DNA from: SIG440 sp045648205
Lineage (GTDB): Bacteria > Bacillota > Clostridia > Monoglobales > Monoglobaceae
Length of the DNA stretch: 64,000 nucleotides
Assembly (NCBI GenBank): GCA_045648205.1
Contig: JAZRNM010000030.1
Coordinates: forward strand, 98,567 to 162,566
Direction: 5' to 3'
Shown here in pieces: positions 31,433 through 39,734 of this stretch. Position numbers and translations under genes: made by a program. Position 1 is the first letter of the stretch. Each line of letters opens with the position of its first letter. Under the pieces are notes generated by a model. The model saw only the letters and a program-made list of their open reading frames with translations. It was not told where the DNA came from and ran no database searches.

Positions 31433-33871
31433 CTATATTTTTTTGGGATTGTTAAGCATATCACACTCTGTCATAGTGCCATTTTTATACACAAATGTTT
31501 TTACCTCAAAGGGTGAGAAATCAATTTTGCCCTGCCAGTCAAACACTTTAAGCTCAGCTGTTTCATCATTATCATTTGAATTATATAAGCGAATAGAATA
31601 TCCGTCTTTAATTTGGCTTAAGCTTGTCATAATAACATTTTGGTTTTCAAGTGTTGCTATGTTTTCAGGTTTTTCTCCATCTCCACAAGGGAAGAAAGAC
31701 AGCGCTTCCGGCATCATATTATAGCTTTGAGCCATTCTTTCTATGGGGAGATTTTCTCCGCATACTATACGGAATTCAATTTCACGTTCTCCAACATCTA
31801 TGTGCTCGCTGTATCTGTCATCTTCGCACAATTGTCTTTCCTCTATGGGGAAGGCAGAATAAACAGGTGTGCGAAGCAAAGAAAGTTGAATTTCTCCATT
31901 CTTCGATGATCCCGCATATGTTCCTTTATTTAAGATAAACACATCATCAATCCCGCACCACTGTTGGAACGAAACTTCTCTTTCATCTTTTTCAAGTTTT
32001 CTGACACCAAAGGCGGTCTGTCCAATGAAGTCTCCCATTTTCTTTGTGTCAATTGCAAACTTGAACATTCTGTTCACATCATTAACAAGCATTTTAATCT
32101 TCACGTCTACACAGTCAATATTTTTAGGGATTGTATATGTTATAACAGCAATTGTCCCTTCATATTTATAAAATGCCTGCACCTTGCATTGAGCTTCTCC
32201 ATTTTCAACAACACGAACATTCGAGCATTTTGACTCAGGATAACCACAGAATATGTTTGCATCCTTATCGGACATCAACTCCATTTCGCCTATCTTGTCA
32301 GCGAATCTGTCAACAGTCATTCCCCACGGATCCTCGTTGTCTCTCATTACATAAATTCTGCCCAGGTTTTCAAGTTGAACTTCTCCGTTTTTGTCCACTT
32401 TTGTGACAAGACCGGTTTTCTTACTGATTTTAACTGTCCCAAAATCAGTATTAACCAATACAAATTCACTTGTTTCTTCACATTTTTCAATCCTGTCTGT
32501 ATCTTTCAAAACAAAAAGCTTTGCATCAAATCTGTTCATCGAACAAGGCTTGAGTTCCGCCGTAAACACAACTTTTTTACGCCAGTCAAGACTCATTGTG
32601 CATTCCGGCTTTTCATTCTGAGTAGGGAGCTCATTTCCATTTTCATCATACACCTTGGCAAAGGTATATTCACCTTCATTCCAGTTCTGATTTGAAAGAT
32701 TAAACTCAAATGTAATATTTTCCTTAACCGGATACGGATGCGGATTATACACCATTACAGGAATTTCTCCGTCAACGGCTTTTTTCTGTCCTGAACAAAG
32801 TTTTATAAACGCTCTCGTTATAAGCTTATCCGCAACAGTAATTCCGTAATTAAGTCTTGCAATTTCCTGTTCTTCTGCAGTTCTTATCATAGAGCCGGGA
32901 AGAATATCATGAAACTCTGAAAACATCAATGCTTTTTCCGCTTCCTTAAGTTCATCTTCTGCCAATCCGGCATGTGCCATCATTATTTTGCAAGCATCAA
33001 TTTTGCTTTCAAGCTTCCTGTGAAGCTGCTTTATTCTTATCATACTGGTGTAACAACCAACCATGCAATGGCAAAGAGAATCGTCTATAACTTCAAGACT
33101 ATCTTTATCTATCTCTTTAAAGAATGAATCCGGGTCGGAATGGCAGATTTCAATATTTTCCGTTTCCTCTATCAGCTTTGCAATTCCTTCAATATCAGGA
33201 ACAGATGCCCCTCCGCCATGGTTTCCAATTCCCCATGTTTTAAGTCCTATCTCCGCAATGTTCTTTTCCGGTTCGTTTTCATTCATACAGTTTTGTATGT
33301 ATCCTTTTATCTGACTTACAGCCTCACCTTTAAGAGTGTTATAACCGCCATAGATGCAATGTGCGATTACTTCGCTGTCATCATAACCCTTCCACTTAAA
33401 AAGAGTGTTTTCCTTAGCGGCACGCATAAAGATATAATTTTTATAGCCTGTTTTTGCAAGAATTTGAACAAGACCTCTTGTATGTCCAAACGGGTCAAAA
33501 TTTACTGCTGTCTCGGGCAAAACATCAAACTTTTCCTTGAAATATTCTCTGCCCGTTTTTATCTGTCTTATAAAGGACTCTCCGTTTGGAAGATTACAAT
33601 CAGGCTGGAGATACCAACCGCCAATTATTTTCCAGGAACCTTTTTTTACAAGCTTTCTTATCCTTTCAAAAAGCATAGGTTCATACTCTTCAATCCACTC
33701 GTAAAGAAGTGCTTCATTATGGCAAAATACAAAACCTTCATACCTTTCGCAAAAATCTGCCGCCGTTCTAAACGTGGATATTGCCTCTGCGGCACCCTCA
33801 TTCCAAGTCCAGAGCCACACAGGGTCTAAATGTGCATTGCAAATTAAATGCAGTTTCTTTTTCACAGTCAT
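31433..33871 (-). CDS. Alpha-mannosidase, glycoside hydrolase family 38
   Basis: An 812-residue cytoplasmic enzyme without signal peptide. NAHLDPVWLW near residue 13 has the zinc ligands His and Asp; NFDPFGHTRGLVQILAK near 124 has the catalytic nucleophile Asp; GNHGGGASVPD and FSEFHDILPGS near 308 are further GH38 blocks, and the C-terminal third is the beta-sandwich part. It removes terminal alpha-mannose from imported oligosaccharides, using a retaining mechanism. Mannose released could be isomerised by the next gene. GAGGAG lies only two bases before the ATG at 33871, so a GTG two codons later (33865) may be the real start. Confidence 0.9.
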   Translation of the reverse strand: MTVKKKLHLICNAHLDPVWLWTWNEGAAEAISTFRTAADFCERYEGFVFCHNEALLYEWIEEYEPMLFERIRKLVKKGSWKIIGGWYLQPDCNLPNGESFIRQIKTGREYFKEKFDVLPETAVNFDPFGHTRGLVQILAKTGYKNYIFMRAAKENTLFKWKGYDDSEVIAHCIYGGYNTLKGEAVSQIKGYIQNCMNENEPEKNIAEIGLKTWGIGNHGGGASVPDIEGIAKLIEETENIEICHSDPDSFFKEIDKDSLEVIDDSLCHCMVGCYTSMIRIKQLHRKLESKIDACKIMMAHAGLAEDELKEAEKALMFSEFHDILPGSMIRTAEEQEIARLNYGITVADKLITRAFIKLCSGQKKAVDGEIPVMVYNPHPYPVKENITFEFNLSNQNWNEGEYTFAKVYDENGNELPTQNEKPECTMSLDWRKKVVFTAELKPCSMNRFDAKLFVLKDTDRIEKCEETSEFVLVNTDFGTVKISKKTGLVTKVDKNGEVQLENLGRIYVMRDNEDPWGMTVDRFADKIGEMELMSDKDANIFCGYPESKCSNVRVVENGEAQCKVQAFYKYEGTIAVITYTIPKNIDCVDVKIKMLVNDVNRMFKFAIDTKKMGDFIGQTAFGVRKLEKDEREVSFQQWCGIDDVFILNKGTYAGSSKNGEIQLSLLRTPVYSAFPIEERQLCEDDRYSEHIDVGEREIEFRIVCGENLPIERMAQSYNMMPEALSFFPCGDGEKPENIATLENQNVIMTSLSQIKDGYSIRLYNSNDNDETAELKVFDWQGKIDFSPFEVKTFVYKNGTMTECDMLNNPKKI

Positions 33872-33905
33872 CTCTCCTCGCCTTATAATCTCTTAGTCTT
33901 CTTAT

Positions 33906-33935
33906 AGTATACAACAGTTAAACCTTCTTAGTCAA
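33906..33935 (-). promoter_or_regulatory. Promoter of alpha-mannosidase gene
   Basis: Minus-strand TTGACT (33930-33935), 18 bases, TATACT (33906-33911). Confidence 0.75.
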
Positions 33936-33985
33936 GCATAAAAACCTATTCACAAAATTTAATTTCAATTTATTTCAAAAACAGA

Positions 33986-34014
33986 TTGACAGTTTAGTGT
34001 TTGCAATGTTAAAA
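33986..34014 (+). promoter_or_regulatory. Promoter of beta-propeller hydrolase gene
   Basis: TTGACA (33986-33991), 17 bases, TTAAAA (34009-34014). The -10 box is poor. Divergent from the mannosidase promoter, with about 50 bases between the two -35 boxes, where a shared regulator could bind. Confidence 0.6.
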
Positions 34015-34089
34015 TTGCTTTGTTGCATACATACCATTTCTGAATTTATAAAAGAATATGCAAAAAATATAGCTTAAGTGAGGCTTGTT

Positions 34090-35127
34090 ATGAAAAACGA
34101 TTTTGGATACACCGCGGGTAAAGCGGTAAAAGCTTTTGAAATGGATGGATACTACGTTTGGGATTGCTCAGTTATATATGCAAAAGGGAAATATCATATG
34201 TTCTCTTCCCGTTGGAAAAGAGAATATGGTTTTGGGTCATGGCTCTTCAACAGCGAGATAATCCACTCCGTGTCTGACACCCCTGAAGGTCCGTACACTT
34301 TTAAAAATGTTGTTTTAAAACGCAGAGGTCGTGAGTTTTTCGATGGCATGAACACCCACAACACATGCATAAAAGAATATAATGGGAAGTTTTATCTTTA
34401 CTATATGGGAACAACTTATGGCGGGCCAATCCCGGAAACTCCCGAGGCATCAGTTGAACCTCTTTATTTTTTTGAAACGTGGAACAGAAAAAGAATAGGT
34501 TTAGCTGTTGCAGATGATATTGATGGTGAATTTGTAAGACTCGACGAACCACTGCTTTTGCCCCGCGATTGTTCTAAATGGGACTGCACCTGCACAACAA
34601 ACCCATCTGTTGTTATTTTGCCGAGCGGAAAAACATATATGATATATAAATCCCGAAGCGGTCACGATATGCCTTTAAAATTAGGAATCGCCACCGCTCC
34701 CACACCTGACGGAAAATTCGAGAGACTCTGTGATACACCAATTCTTAATTTCGACGATGAAAACAAACATATTGAAGACCCGTTTTTGTGGTATGACAAA
34801 AAAAGAGAAAAATTCTGTATGATTACCAAAGATGACGCGAAGAACAACTCCTATGGAATAACAGGAGAATGGGGTGCAGGATTCTTTGCTGAAAGTGACA
34901 ACTGCATCGATTTCACCATCGGACAAAACCCGAAGGTGTATTCAAGAACAGTTACATGGTCTGACGGCAAAAAAGAAACACTCGGAAATCTTGAAAGACC
35001 CTCTCTGCTGTTTAACGAAAATGGTGACCCGACTCACATCTTTTTAGCTGCAGGAAAAGGAAATAAGCCTTACGATTTTGACGAAGGAACATTTATTGTT
35101 TGTATTGAATTAAAAAATAATCAATAG
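34090..35127 (+). CDS. Five-bladed beta-propeller glycoside hydrolase (GH43/GH117/GH130-like)
   Basis: A 345-residue cytoplasmic protein with no signal peptide. Repeated blade motifs of the type WDCSVIYAKGKYHMF, NTCIKEYNGKFYLYYMG, NPSVVILPSGKTYMIY, IEDPFLWYDKKREKFCMI and RPSLLFNENGDPTHIFLAA are typical of the GH32/43/62/68/117/130 clan. The first-blade Asp (DCSV) and the Glu in HIEDPF are likely active-site acids. Substrate cannot be told; the divergent GH38 gene suggests a mannose-containing or related glycan. ATG at 34090 is chosen because GTGAGG lies six bases upstream; a GTG at 34078 belongs to that site. Confidence 0.78.
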   Translation: MKNDFGYTAGKAVKAFEMDGYYVWDCSVIYAKGKYHMFSSRWKREYGFGSWLFNSEIIHSVSDTPEGPYTFKNVVLKRRGREFFDGMNTHNTCIKEYNGKFYLYYMGTTYGGPIPETPEASVEPLYFFETWNRKRIGLAVADDIDGEFVRLDEPLLLPRDCSKWDCTCTTNPSVVILPSGKTYMIYKSRSGHDMPLKLGIATAPTPDGKFERLCDTPILNFDDENKHIEDPFLWYDKKREKFCMITKDDAKNNSYGITGEWGAGFFAESDNCIDFTIGQNPKVYSRTVTWSDGKKETLGNLERPSLLFNENGDPTHIFLAAGKGNKPYDFDEGTFIVCIELKNNQ

Positions 35128-35236
35128 TATAACATCACAAAACAAGGGGTCGGTTCTTCCTACCACCTTAAAGCAAAAACGAGAACAAAAGGCGTCTTCA
35201 CATAGGGAGAAATCAATTTTGATACAAAATTAAAGT

Positions 35237-35271
35237 AAAGCCTTGAAATGCTTAGCATTTCAAGGCTTTTT
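35237..35271. terminator. Bidirectional terminator
   Basis: A 15-bp perfect stem aaagccttgaaatgc / gcatttcaaggcttt with TTA loop, followed by TTG and T-rich sequence. It closes the hydrolase gene. The rest of the gap to 35446 has no gene; an inverted repeat ACTTGAAAC (35297-35305) / GTTTCAAGT (35397-35405) lies in it. Confidence 0.92.
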
Positions 35272-35446
35272 GTTTGTTATTCAAAATGACGCTGTCACTT
35301 GAAACAAAGGATTTTGGATGTTGGACAAGTAAAAAACGCAGGTAATCCTTGGTGGCTTGCCGAGTATTTTTGCGAAGTACAACGCCAAAATGCAAAGTTT
35401 CAAGTTGTTTTATCCCTATGTGAAGATGCCTAATGTTCTCGTTTTT

Positions 35447-35968
35447 TTATTTTCTGATATACTTCCTCAATCCCAAATATATGAGTGTAGCAAGAATTAT
35501 TGCGCCCAAAATATCTGTTGGAAAATGCACAAAAAGATACACCCGCGAAACCGCTATAAGTGTTGCCAGAACAAATGCAAAAATTCCAATTCGTTTGTCT
35601 GCTCTCATCATCACAAATGCGGCTATAAAAGACGAAAGGGTGTGACCTGATGGAAACGAAAAGTCCATAGGCATTTCAACCAGCATATGAACGTTTTCAA
35701 CCAACCAGCAAGGTCTCGGTCTTGCAATAATATTTTTCAAAATAAGATTCCCAAACAAAAGTCCCAGCAAAAGCCCGATTCCCACAAAAGCACCGCATCG
35801 TCTGTATTTTTTTGTGGCAAGCATCACGAGAGCCGCAACAATCCAAATCGCCCCACCGTTTCCAAGTCGGGAAACCGTGGCCATAAAAAAATCCATAAAA
35901 TCGGATTTCAACCAATTCTGCATCCAAAGCAGAATTCCAATTTCAAAATTTTCTGTACCAAACAGCAT
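35447..35968 (-). CDS. PAP2-family phosphatase
   Basis: A 173-residue membrane protein with about five helices. The three PAP2 motifs are present: KNIIARPRPCWL (KxxxxxxRP) near residue 78, FPSGHT near 104, and SRVYLFVHFPTDILG (SRxxxxxHxxxD) near 145. The likely role is dephosphorylation of undecaprenyl pyrophosphate or another lipid phosphate outside the membrane, recycling the carrier used by the glycan systems nearby. It follows the small export protein gene by 22 bases. GAGGTGG precedes the ATG. Confidence 0.88.
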   Translation of the reverse strand: MLFGTENFEIGILLWMQNWLKSDFMDFFMATVSRLGNGGAIWIVAALVMLATKKYRRCGAFVGIGLLLGLLFGNLILKNIIARPRPCWLVENVHMLVEMPMDFSFPSGHTLSSFIAAFVMMRADKRIGIFAFVLATLIAVSRVYLFVHFPTDILGAIILATLIYLGLRKYIRK

Positions 35969-35990
35969 ATAGCCACCTCATTTAATCAAA

Positions 35991-36467
35991 TCACACAAGG
36001 ACAGAAAGAACTCCCGTAGTCACAAGTGCCACAATAATCCCGGCAGTCACAACTCCAAGCAAAATCGCCGGAACTGCGTCTTTCAGCCGCATTTCCATCA
36101 TAGCGGCAACCAAAGCTCCTGTCCAAGCCCCAGTTCCCGGAAGAGGGATGGCAACCAGAATACAAAGTCCCCAGAATTTATATTTATTAACAGTGGCTCT
36201 GTGCTTTTCAGCCTTTGCCTCAAATCGTGTAACAAGTGCATCAAGCTTTGGACTGATTCTTCTCATCCATTCAAAAATTTTGCGGATGAATATGATAATA
36301 AACGGAACAGGAACCATATTCCCGATTATGGAAACAACAATTGCAACCCACAAATCAAGACCTGCGGCAGTGGCAATGGGAATTGCTCCTCTCAGCTCCA
36401 GCACGGGAATCATTGATATAAAAAATGTGCTGACAATCTTTCCAAAAAATGTTCCAAAAAAGTCCAT
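35991..36467 (-). CDS. Small multi-drug export family membrane protein (COG2426)
   Basis: A 158-residue protein with about four helices. IPVLELRGAIPIATAAGLD near residue 20 and IPLPGTGAWTGALVAAMM near 112 match the Sm_multidrug_ex family; ELRGAIP and PGTG resemble the re-entrant loop motifs of the DedA/VTT superfamily, whose members include undecaprenyl phosphate flippases. The drug-export name is historical. Placement in front of a PAP2 phosphatase would fit a lipid-carrier role, which is an inference. GGGGAG precedes the ATG. Confidence 0.83.
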   Translation of the reverse strand: MDFFGTFFGKIVSTFFISMIPVLELRGAIPIATAAGLDLWVAIVVSIIGNMVPVPFIIIFIRKIFEWMRRISPKLDALVTRFEAKAEKHRATVNKYKFWGLCILVAIPLPGTGAWTGALVAAMMEMRLKDAVPAILLGVVTAGIIVALVTTGVLSVLV

Positions 36468-36503
36468 TTGTAATTTCTCCCCATCTTCACAAAACTTATG
36501 TTA

Positions 36504-36532
36504 AGTATACCTTCTTTTCGAGGGCTTGTCAA
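36504..36532 (-). promoter_or_regulatory. Promoter of the export protein-PAP2 operon
   Basis: Minus-strand consensus TTGACA (36527-36532), 17 bases, TATACT (36504-36509). Leader about 30 bases. Confidence 0.85.
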
Positions 36533-36537
36533 CGTTA

Positions 36538-37488
36538 TTATTCCCGAAAAACAACCTCTGCCCCGCACTTAGCCGCAAGAGCCTGTCCTTCATCTCTTCC
36601 AAGAACAAAGCAGGCGGTTGCAAGGCAATCCCCATATAACGCACTGTCAGAAATCACCGTCACGCTGCTGTAATCCCTCTTTACGGGTTTTCCAGTTTGG
36701 GGGTCAATTATGTGATGATATCGCGCTCCGTCTTTTTCAAAATATCGTTGATATGTCCCGCTGGTGACAACTGCCCCTGACTCTATTTCAATTATCTCGT
36801 CATATTCTCCGGTGGGTGCAAAAGGCTTTTGAATTCCAATCCGCCACTTCCCATCATCAGTTTCAGGATTTTTACCCACGGCGGTAATATTTCCTCCAAG
36901 GTCAACAATCGCCCCTGAAACTCCAAACTCTTTCAATATTTCAATTGCCACATCTCCGGCATATCCCTTGACTGCACCGCCAAGGTCAATCTTTGTTTGA
37001 GAGTGCGCCTTTGTGATTTTGTTTCCATTAACCAAGATCCCGCCATTTGCTGCAAGCTCCAAAGCCTCTCCGATTTCCGCATCAGATGGAATTCGTCCTT
37101 CACCCGAAAAGTCCCACAATGCCACAACAGGTGCAATAGAAACATCAAAAGCCCCGTCTGACAAAGCCCTGACTTCTTCTGCCGCCGCCAAAATTTTGGC
37201 AACATCCTGGGAGACCTCAACCTCAATCTCAGCATTTGCTGAATTTATTTTTGAAACATCAGAGCTATCCGAGAAAAAATCGGTTTTTTTGTGTATCTCG
37301 GCTAGTCTTTCAACAACTCTTTCAACAGCATCTTCCGAATTCTTGCCATAAGCTCTCACCGAGCACATTGTGTCAAACAGAAACACCGTCTTCTCGGTCA
37401 TATTATTTTCACCTTGTTGCCCCAGATAAAGACCTGCAACCATTGTCACAACAAGCAGTATTGCAAATCCCCAACCAAGTTTTCGCAT
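36538..37488 (-). CDS. apbE: FAD:protein FMN transferase ApbE family
   Basis: A 316-residue protein with an N-terminal membrane helix (LGWGFAILLVVTMVAGLYLG) and no lipobox cysteine, so it is membrane-anchored rather than a lipoprotein. MCSVRAYG, VDLGGNITAVG, KIDLGGAVKGYAGD near residue 170, and SGTYQRYFEKDGARYHHIIDPQTGKPV near 240-266 are ApbE motifs. It attaches FMN to threonine residues in proteins such as RnfG/RnfD or other extracytoplasmic flavoproteins, none of which is in the window. Follows the YgjV-like gene by 22 bases, AGGAG upstream. Confidence 0.93.
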   Translation of the reverse strand: MRKLGWGFAILLVVTMVAGLYLGQQGENNMTEKTVFLFDTMCSVRAYGKNSEDAVERVVERLAEIHKKTDFFSDSSDVSKINSANAEIEVEVSQDVAKILAAAEEVRALSDGAFDVSIAPVVALWDFSGEGRIPSDAEIGEALELAANGGILVNGNKITKAHSQTKIDLGGAVKGYAGDVAIEILKEFGVSGAIVDLGGNITAVGKNPETDDGKWRIGIQKPFAPTGEYDEIIEIESGAVVTSGTYQRYFEKDGARYHHIIDPQTGKPVKRDYSSVTVISDSALYGDCLATACFVLGRDEGQALAAKCGAEVVFRE

Positions 37489-37510
37489 AAAGCCACTCCT
37501 TCAGAATTTA

Positions 37511-38038
37511 TCAAAAGCCACTCTTTTTGTATCTCAGCAGTGCAACAGCAGAGGATATCATATTGATTACCTCGCAAATAAGGCCACCCAAAGAGAAATT
37601 GAATATATTATGTATTATCCAGGCAGGGGACATATATGCTATCTGTGAAATTCTTATGTGCTTTCCATTTCCCTTCCACATACAAATGCTCATAAACACA
37701 AGAGCAACAAATGGCAATGCCCCGAGAAGAACCTGAAAGTAATTTCCCTTGCACAAAACAACCGAAACTGCAAAGCAGGCTGTATACAGAACTTCTGTCA
37801 CAATCAGCTTCCACAGTTTTTGTCTGTTTTTTGAAAACAGCATACCCCTGACAAAATTCGTCAGGTTGAAAAGCGCTCCCGCTAAAGCCCCAATCATTAT
37901 GAAATTCAAAAAGAAAAACAAACTGCCAAGTCCCTGCAGAGCAAAAAACTTTTTGTTCTCCTTGAACTGGAATGATGAAACAATAACAATCAGCCCCAAA
38001 ATTCCGAACCCTTGTGCTATTATCTGTGCTTTATCCAT
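37511..38038 (-). CDS. YgjV-family inner membrane protein
   Basis: A 175-residue protein with about six helices. AQGFGILGLIVIVSSFQFKENKKFFALQGL and SLFFFLNFIMIGALAGALFNLTNFVRGMLF match the YgjV family, whose function is unknown. The C-terminal part has helices ending LICEVINMISSAVALLRY, also family-like. First gene of a two-gene unit with apbE. AAAAGGAGG precedes the ATG. Confidence 0.78.
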   Translation of the reverse strand: MDKAQIIAQGFGILGLIVIVSSFQFKENKKFFALQGLGSLFFFLNFIMIGALAGALFNLTNFVRGMLFSKNRQKLWKLIVTEVLYTACFAVSVVLCKGNYFQVLLGALPFVALVFMSICMWKGNGKHIRISQIAYMSPAWIIHNIFNFSLGGLICEVINMISSAVALLRYKKSGF

Positions 38039-38084
38039 ACCTGCCTCCTTTTATTTTTATAAATCGCTTAAATTATCACAATCC

Positions 38085-38113
38085 ATTTTACCACAAATAT
38101 ATTTTCCCGTCAA
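38085..38113 (-). promoter_or_regulatory. Promoter of ygjV-apbE unit
   Basis: Minus-strand TTGACG (38108-38113), 17 bases, TAAAAT (38085-38090). Its -35 box is only five bases from the -35 box of the divergent murJ promoter. Confidence 0.82.
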
Positions 38114-38118
38114 TCCGC

Positions 38119-38147
38119 TTTACTTTTCATAAAGTTTATGGTATAAT
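38119..38147 (+). promoter_or_regulatory. Promoter of murJ operon
   Basis: TTTACT (38119-38124), 17 bases, perfect TATAAT (38142-38147). Leader about 27 bases. Confidence 0.82.
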
Positions 38148-38180
38148 TTTGTTATCTGTATATAATTAGGAAGTGATTAG

Positions 38181-39734
38181 TTGAAAAACAACTCACAGGT
38201 CAAAACTGTCCGCATAATCAGTTTTATGGCTATCATAACATTTTGCGCAAAGCTGATGGGACTTTTGAGAGAAAACCTCATTGTCAGCGTATATGGCAGA
38301 AGCTATGCCTCTGACGTTTTGAACACCGCAACACAAATACCGCTTTTGTTTTTTGATATGACGTTGGGTGTTGCAATTCTTTCAACCTTTGTTCCCATAT
38401 TCAATAAATACCTCGAACGCGAAAACAAAGAACGTGCAATGGAGTTTGCAAACAACTTTATGACCATCGTGGTAAGCCTCGCAAGTGTTGCCGCAATTTT
38501 GGGAATGGTGTTTGCAGAGCCCATTGTCCGTCTTATGGTTCCGGGCTACGGCCCTGAAAAGGTTGCAGAAACCGTGAAACTCCTTAGAATTTTGTTTCCG
38601 TCGATTGTTTTCACAGCAGCTGCATACACCTCGGTCGGAATTCTCCAGTCCTTTGGCGAATTTAATATCCCGGCGCTCATCAGCGTGGTGTCAAACCTGA
38701 TAATGATTTTGTACCTCATCATTTTTGGCAACAAATTCGGTCTTTCAGGCGTCATAATTTCAATGCTCATCGCATGGGCATCACAGCTTCTCATTCAAAT
38801 CCCGCATCTTGGGAAAAAGGGTTATGCCTACAAACCCCGCTTCAATTTGAAAGATGAAGGTCTTCTTGATGCAGTGAAGCTTGCAATCCCCGTGCTGATA
38901 AGCTCCTGGGTTCAACCCCTCTGCACCGTCATCAATATGTCTTTCAGCTCATCAATGGGAGACGGCGCGGTAACGGCTCTTAACCTTGCAAACAAGATTT
39001 ATATAATAATGGTGGGCGTTTTTGCATATGCCATCACCAATTTCATATTCCCAAAACTGTCAAGACTCAGCGCAGGTGAAAAAAATGAGGATTTCGCCGA
39101 AACCACAAGGGTATCACTTGGTTGGGCAATATTAATCATTTCATACATTTCCGCAATGTTCATTGCCCTTTCAGAACCAATAATCAAAGTGGTTTTTGAA
39201 TATGGAGCATTTGGCTCAAAGGACACACATGTCACCGCATCTGCTCTGTTTTATTATTCCTTTGGTATGATAGGCTATGCCATTTGCGAAACTTTGAACA
39301 AAAGCTTTTATGCAATCCGGGACGGAAAAACACCAATGTTCACCTCCGTCTTTGGAATTGTGGTGAATTTTGCCGCAGCATTTGTCTTTGTTGCCGTTTT
39401 CAAAATGGAAATACGCGGTCTGGCTCTGGCAAGCGCCGTAAGTTCGTTGGCTATGTCACCTGTTCTTCTGTTTATGATTAACAAGCGCAAGCCTGGCACA
39501 GTAACATTCACATTTTTGATAAGCTACATCAAAACCATTATAGGCGCAATCCTCTGTGGATTTTTGGGCGGATGGTTATATGAAAGTCTGAACATCCTGG
39601 AGGGCGGAGTTTTTCTCACCCTTTTGCGAGCAGGGATTTCAGCACTATTTGCACTTTTGGTATATATCATATGCGGCTTTATATTAAAGGTTGAGCAATT
39701 TGGTCAAATCAGGAGGTCAGGTCATGAAAAGTAA
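38181..39734 (+). CDS. murJ: Lipid II flippase MurJ family protein
   Basis: A 517-residue MVF/MviN-type member of the MOP superfamily with about 14 helices. FCAKLMGLLRENLIVSVYG, LLFFDMTLGVAILSTFVPIFNKYL, PGYGPEKVAETVKLLRILFPSIVF and NKSFYAIRDGKTPM are typical MurJ blocks. It flips lipid II, or in this genomic setting perhaps another undecaprenyl-linked precursor, to the outer face. TTG start with AGGAAGTGAT upstream. First gene of a six-gene operon with an O-antigen-ligase-like protein, a glycosyltransferase and an ABC exporter; it might be the only MurJ or a specialised copy. Confidence 0.88.
   Translation: MKNNSQVKTVRIISFMAIITFCAKLMGLLRENLIVSVYGRSYASDVLNTATQIPLLFFDMTLGVAILSTFVPIFNKYLERENKERAMEFANNFMTIVVSLASVAAILGMVFAEPIVRLMVPGYGPEKVAETVKLLRILFPSIVFTAAAYTSVGILQSFGEFNIPALISVVSNLIMILYLIIFGNKFGLSGVIISMLIAWASQLLIQIPHLGKKGYAYKPRFNLKDEGLLDAVKLAIPVLISSWVQPLCTVINMSFSSSMGDGAVTALNLANKIYIIMVGVFAYAITNFIFPKLSRLSAGEKNEDFAETTRVSLGWAILIISYISAMFIALSEPIIKVVFEYGAFGSKDTHVTASALFYYSFGMIGYAICETLNKSFYAIRDGKTPMFTSVFGIVVNFAAAFVFVAVFKMEIRGLALASAVSSLAMSPVLLFMINKRKPGTVTFTFLISYIKTIIGAILCGFLGGWLYESLNILEGGVFLTLLRAGISALFALLVYIICGFILKVEQFGQIRRSGHEK

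Noticed and set aside
33140..33829. 229-codon open frame opposite the alpha-mannosidase
   Set aside because: It is fully inside the antisense of a strongly recognisable GH38 gene, has no ribosome binding site and a composition unlike real proteins here.
36538..37488. ApbE as lipoprotein
   Set aside because: No cysteine follows the N-terminal hydrophobic helix, so a lipobox is absent.
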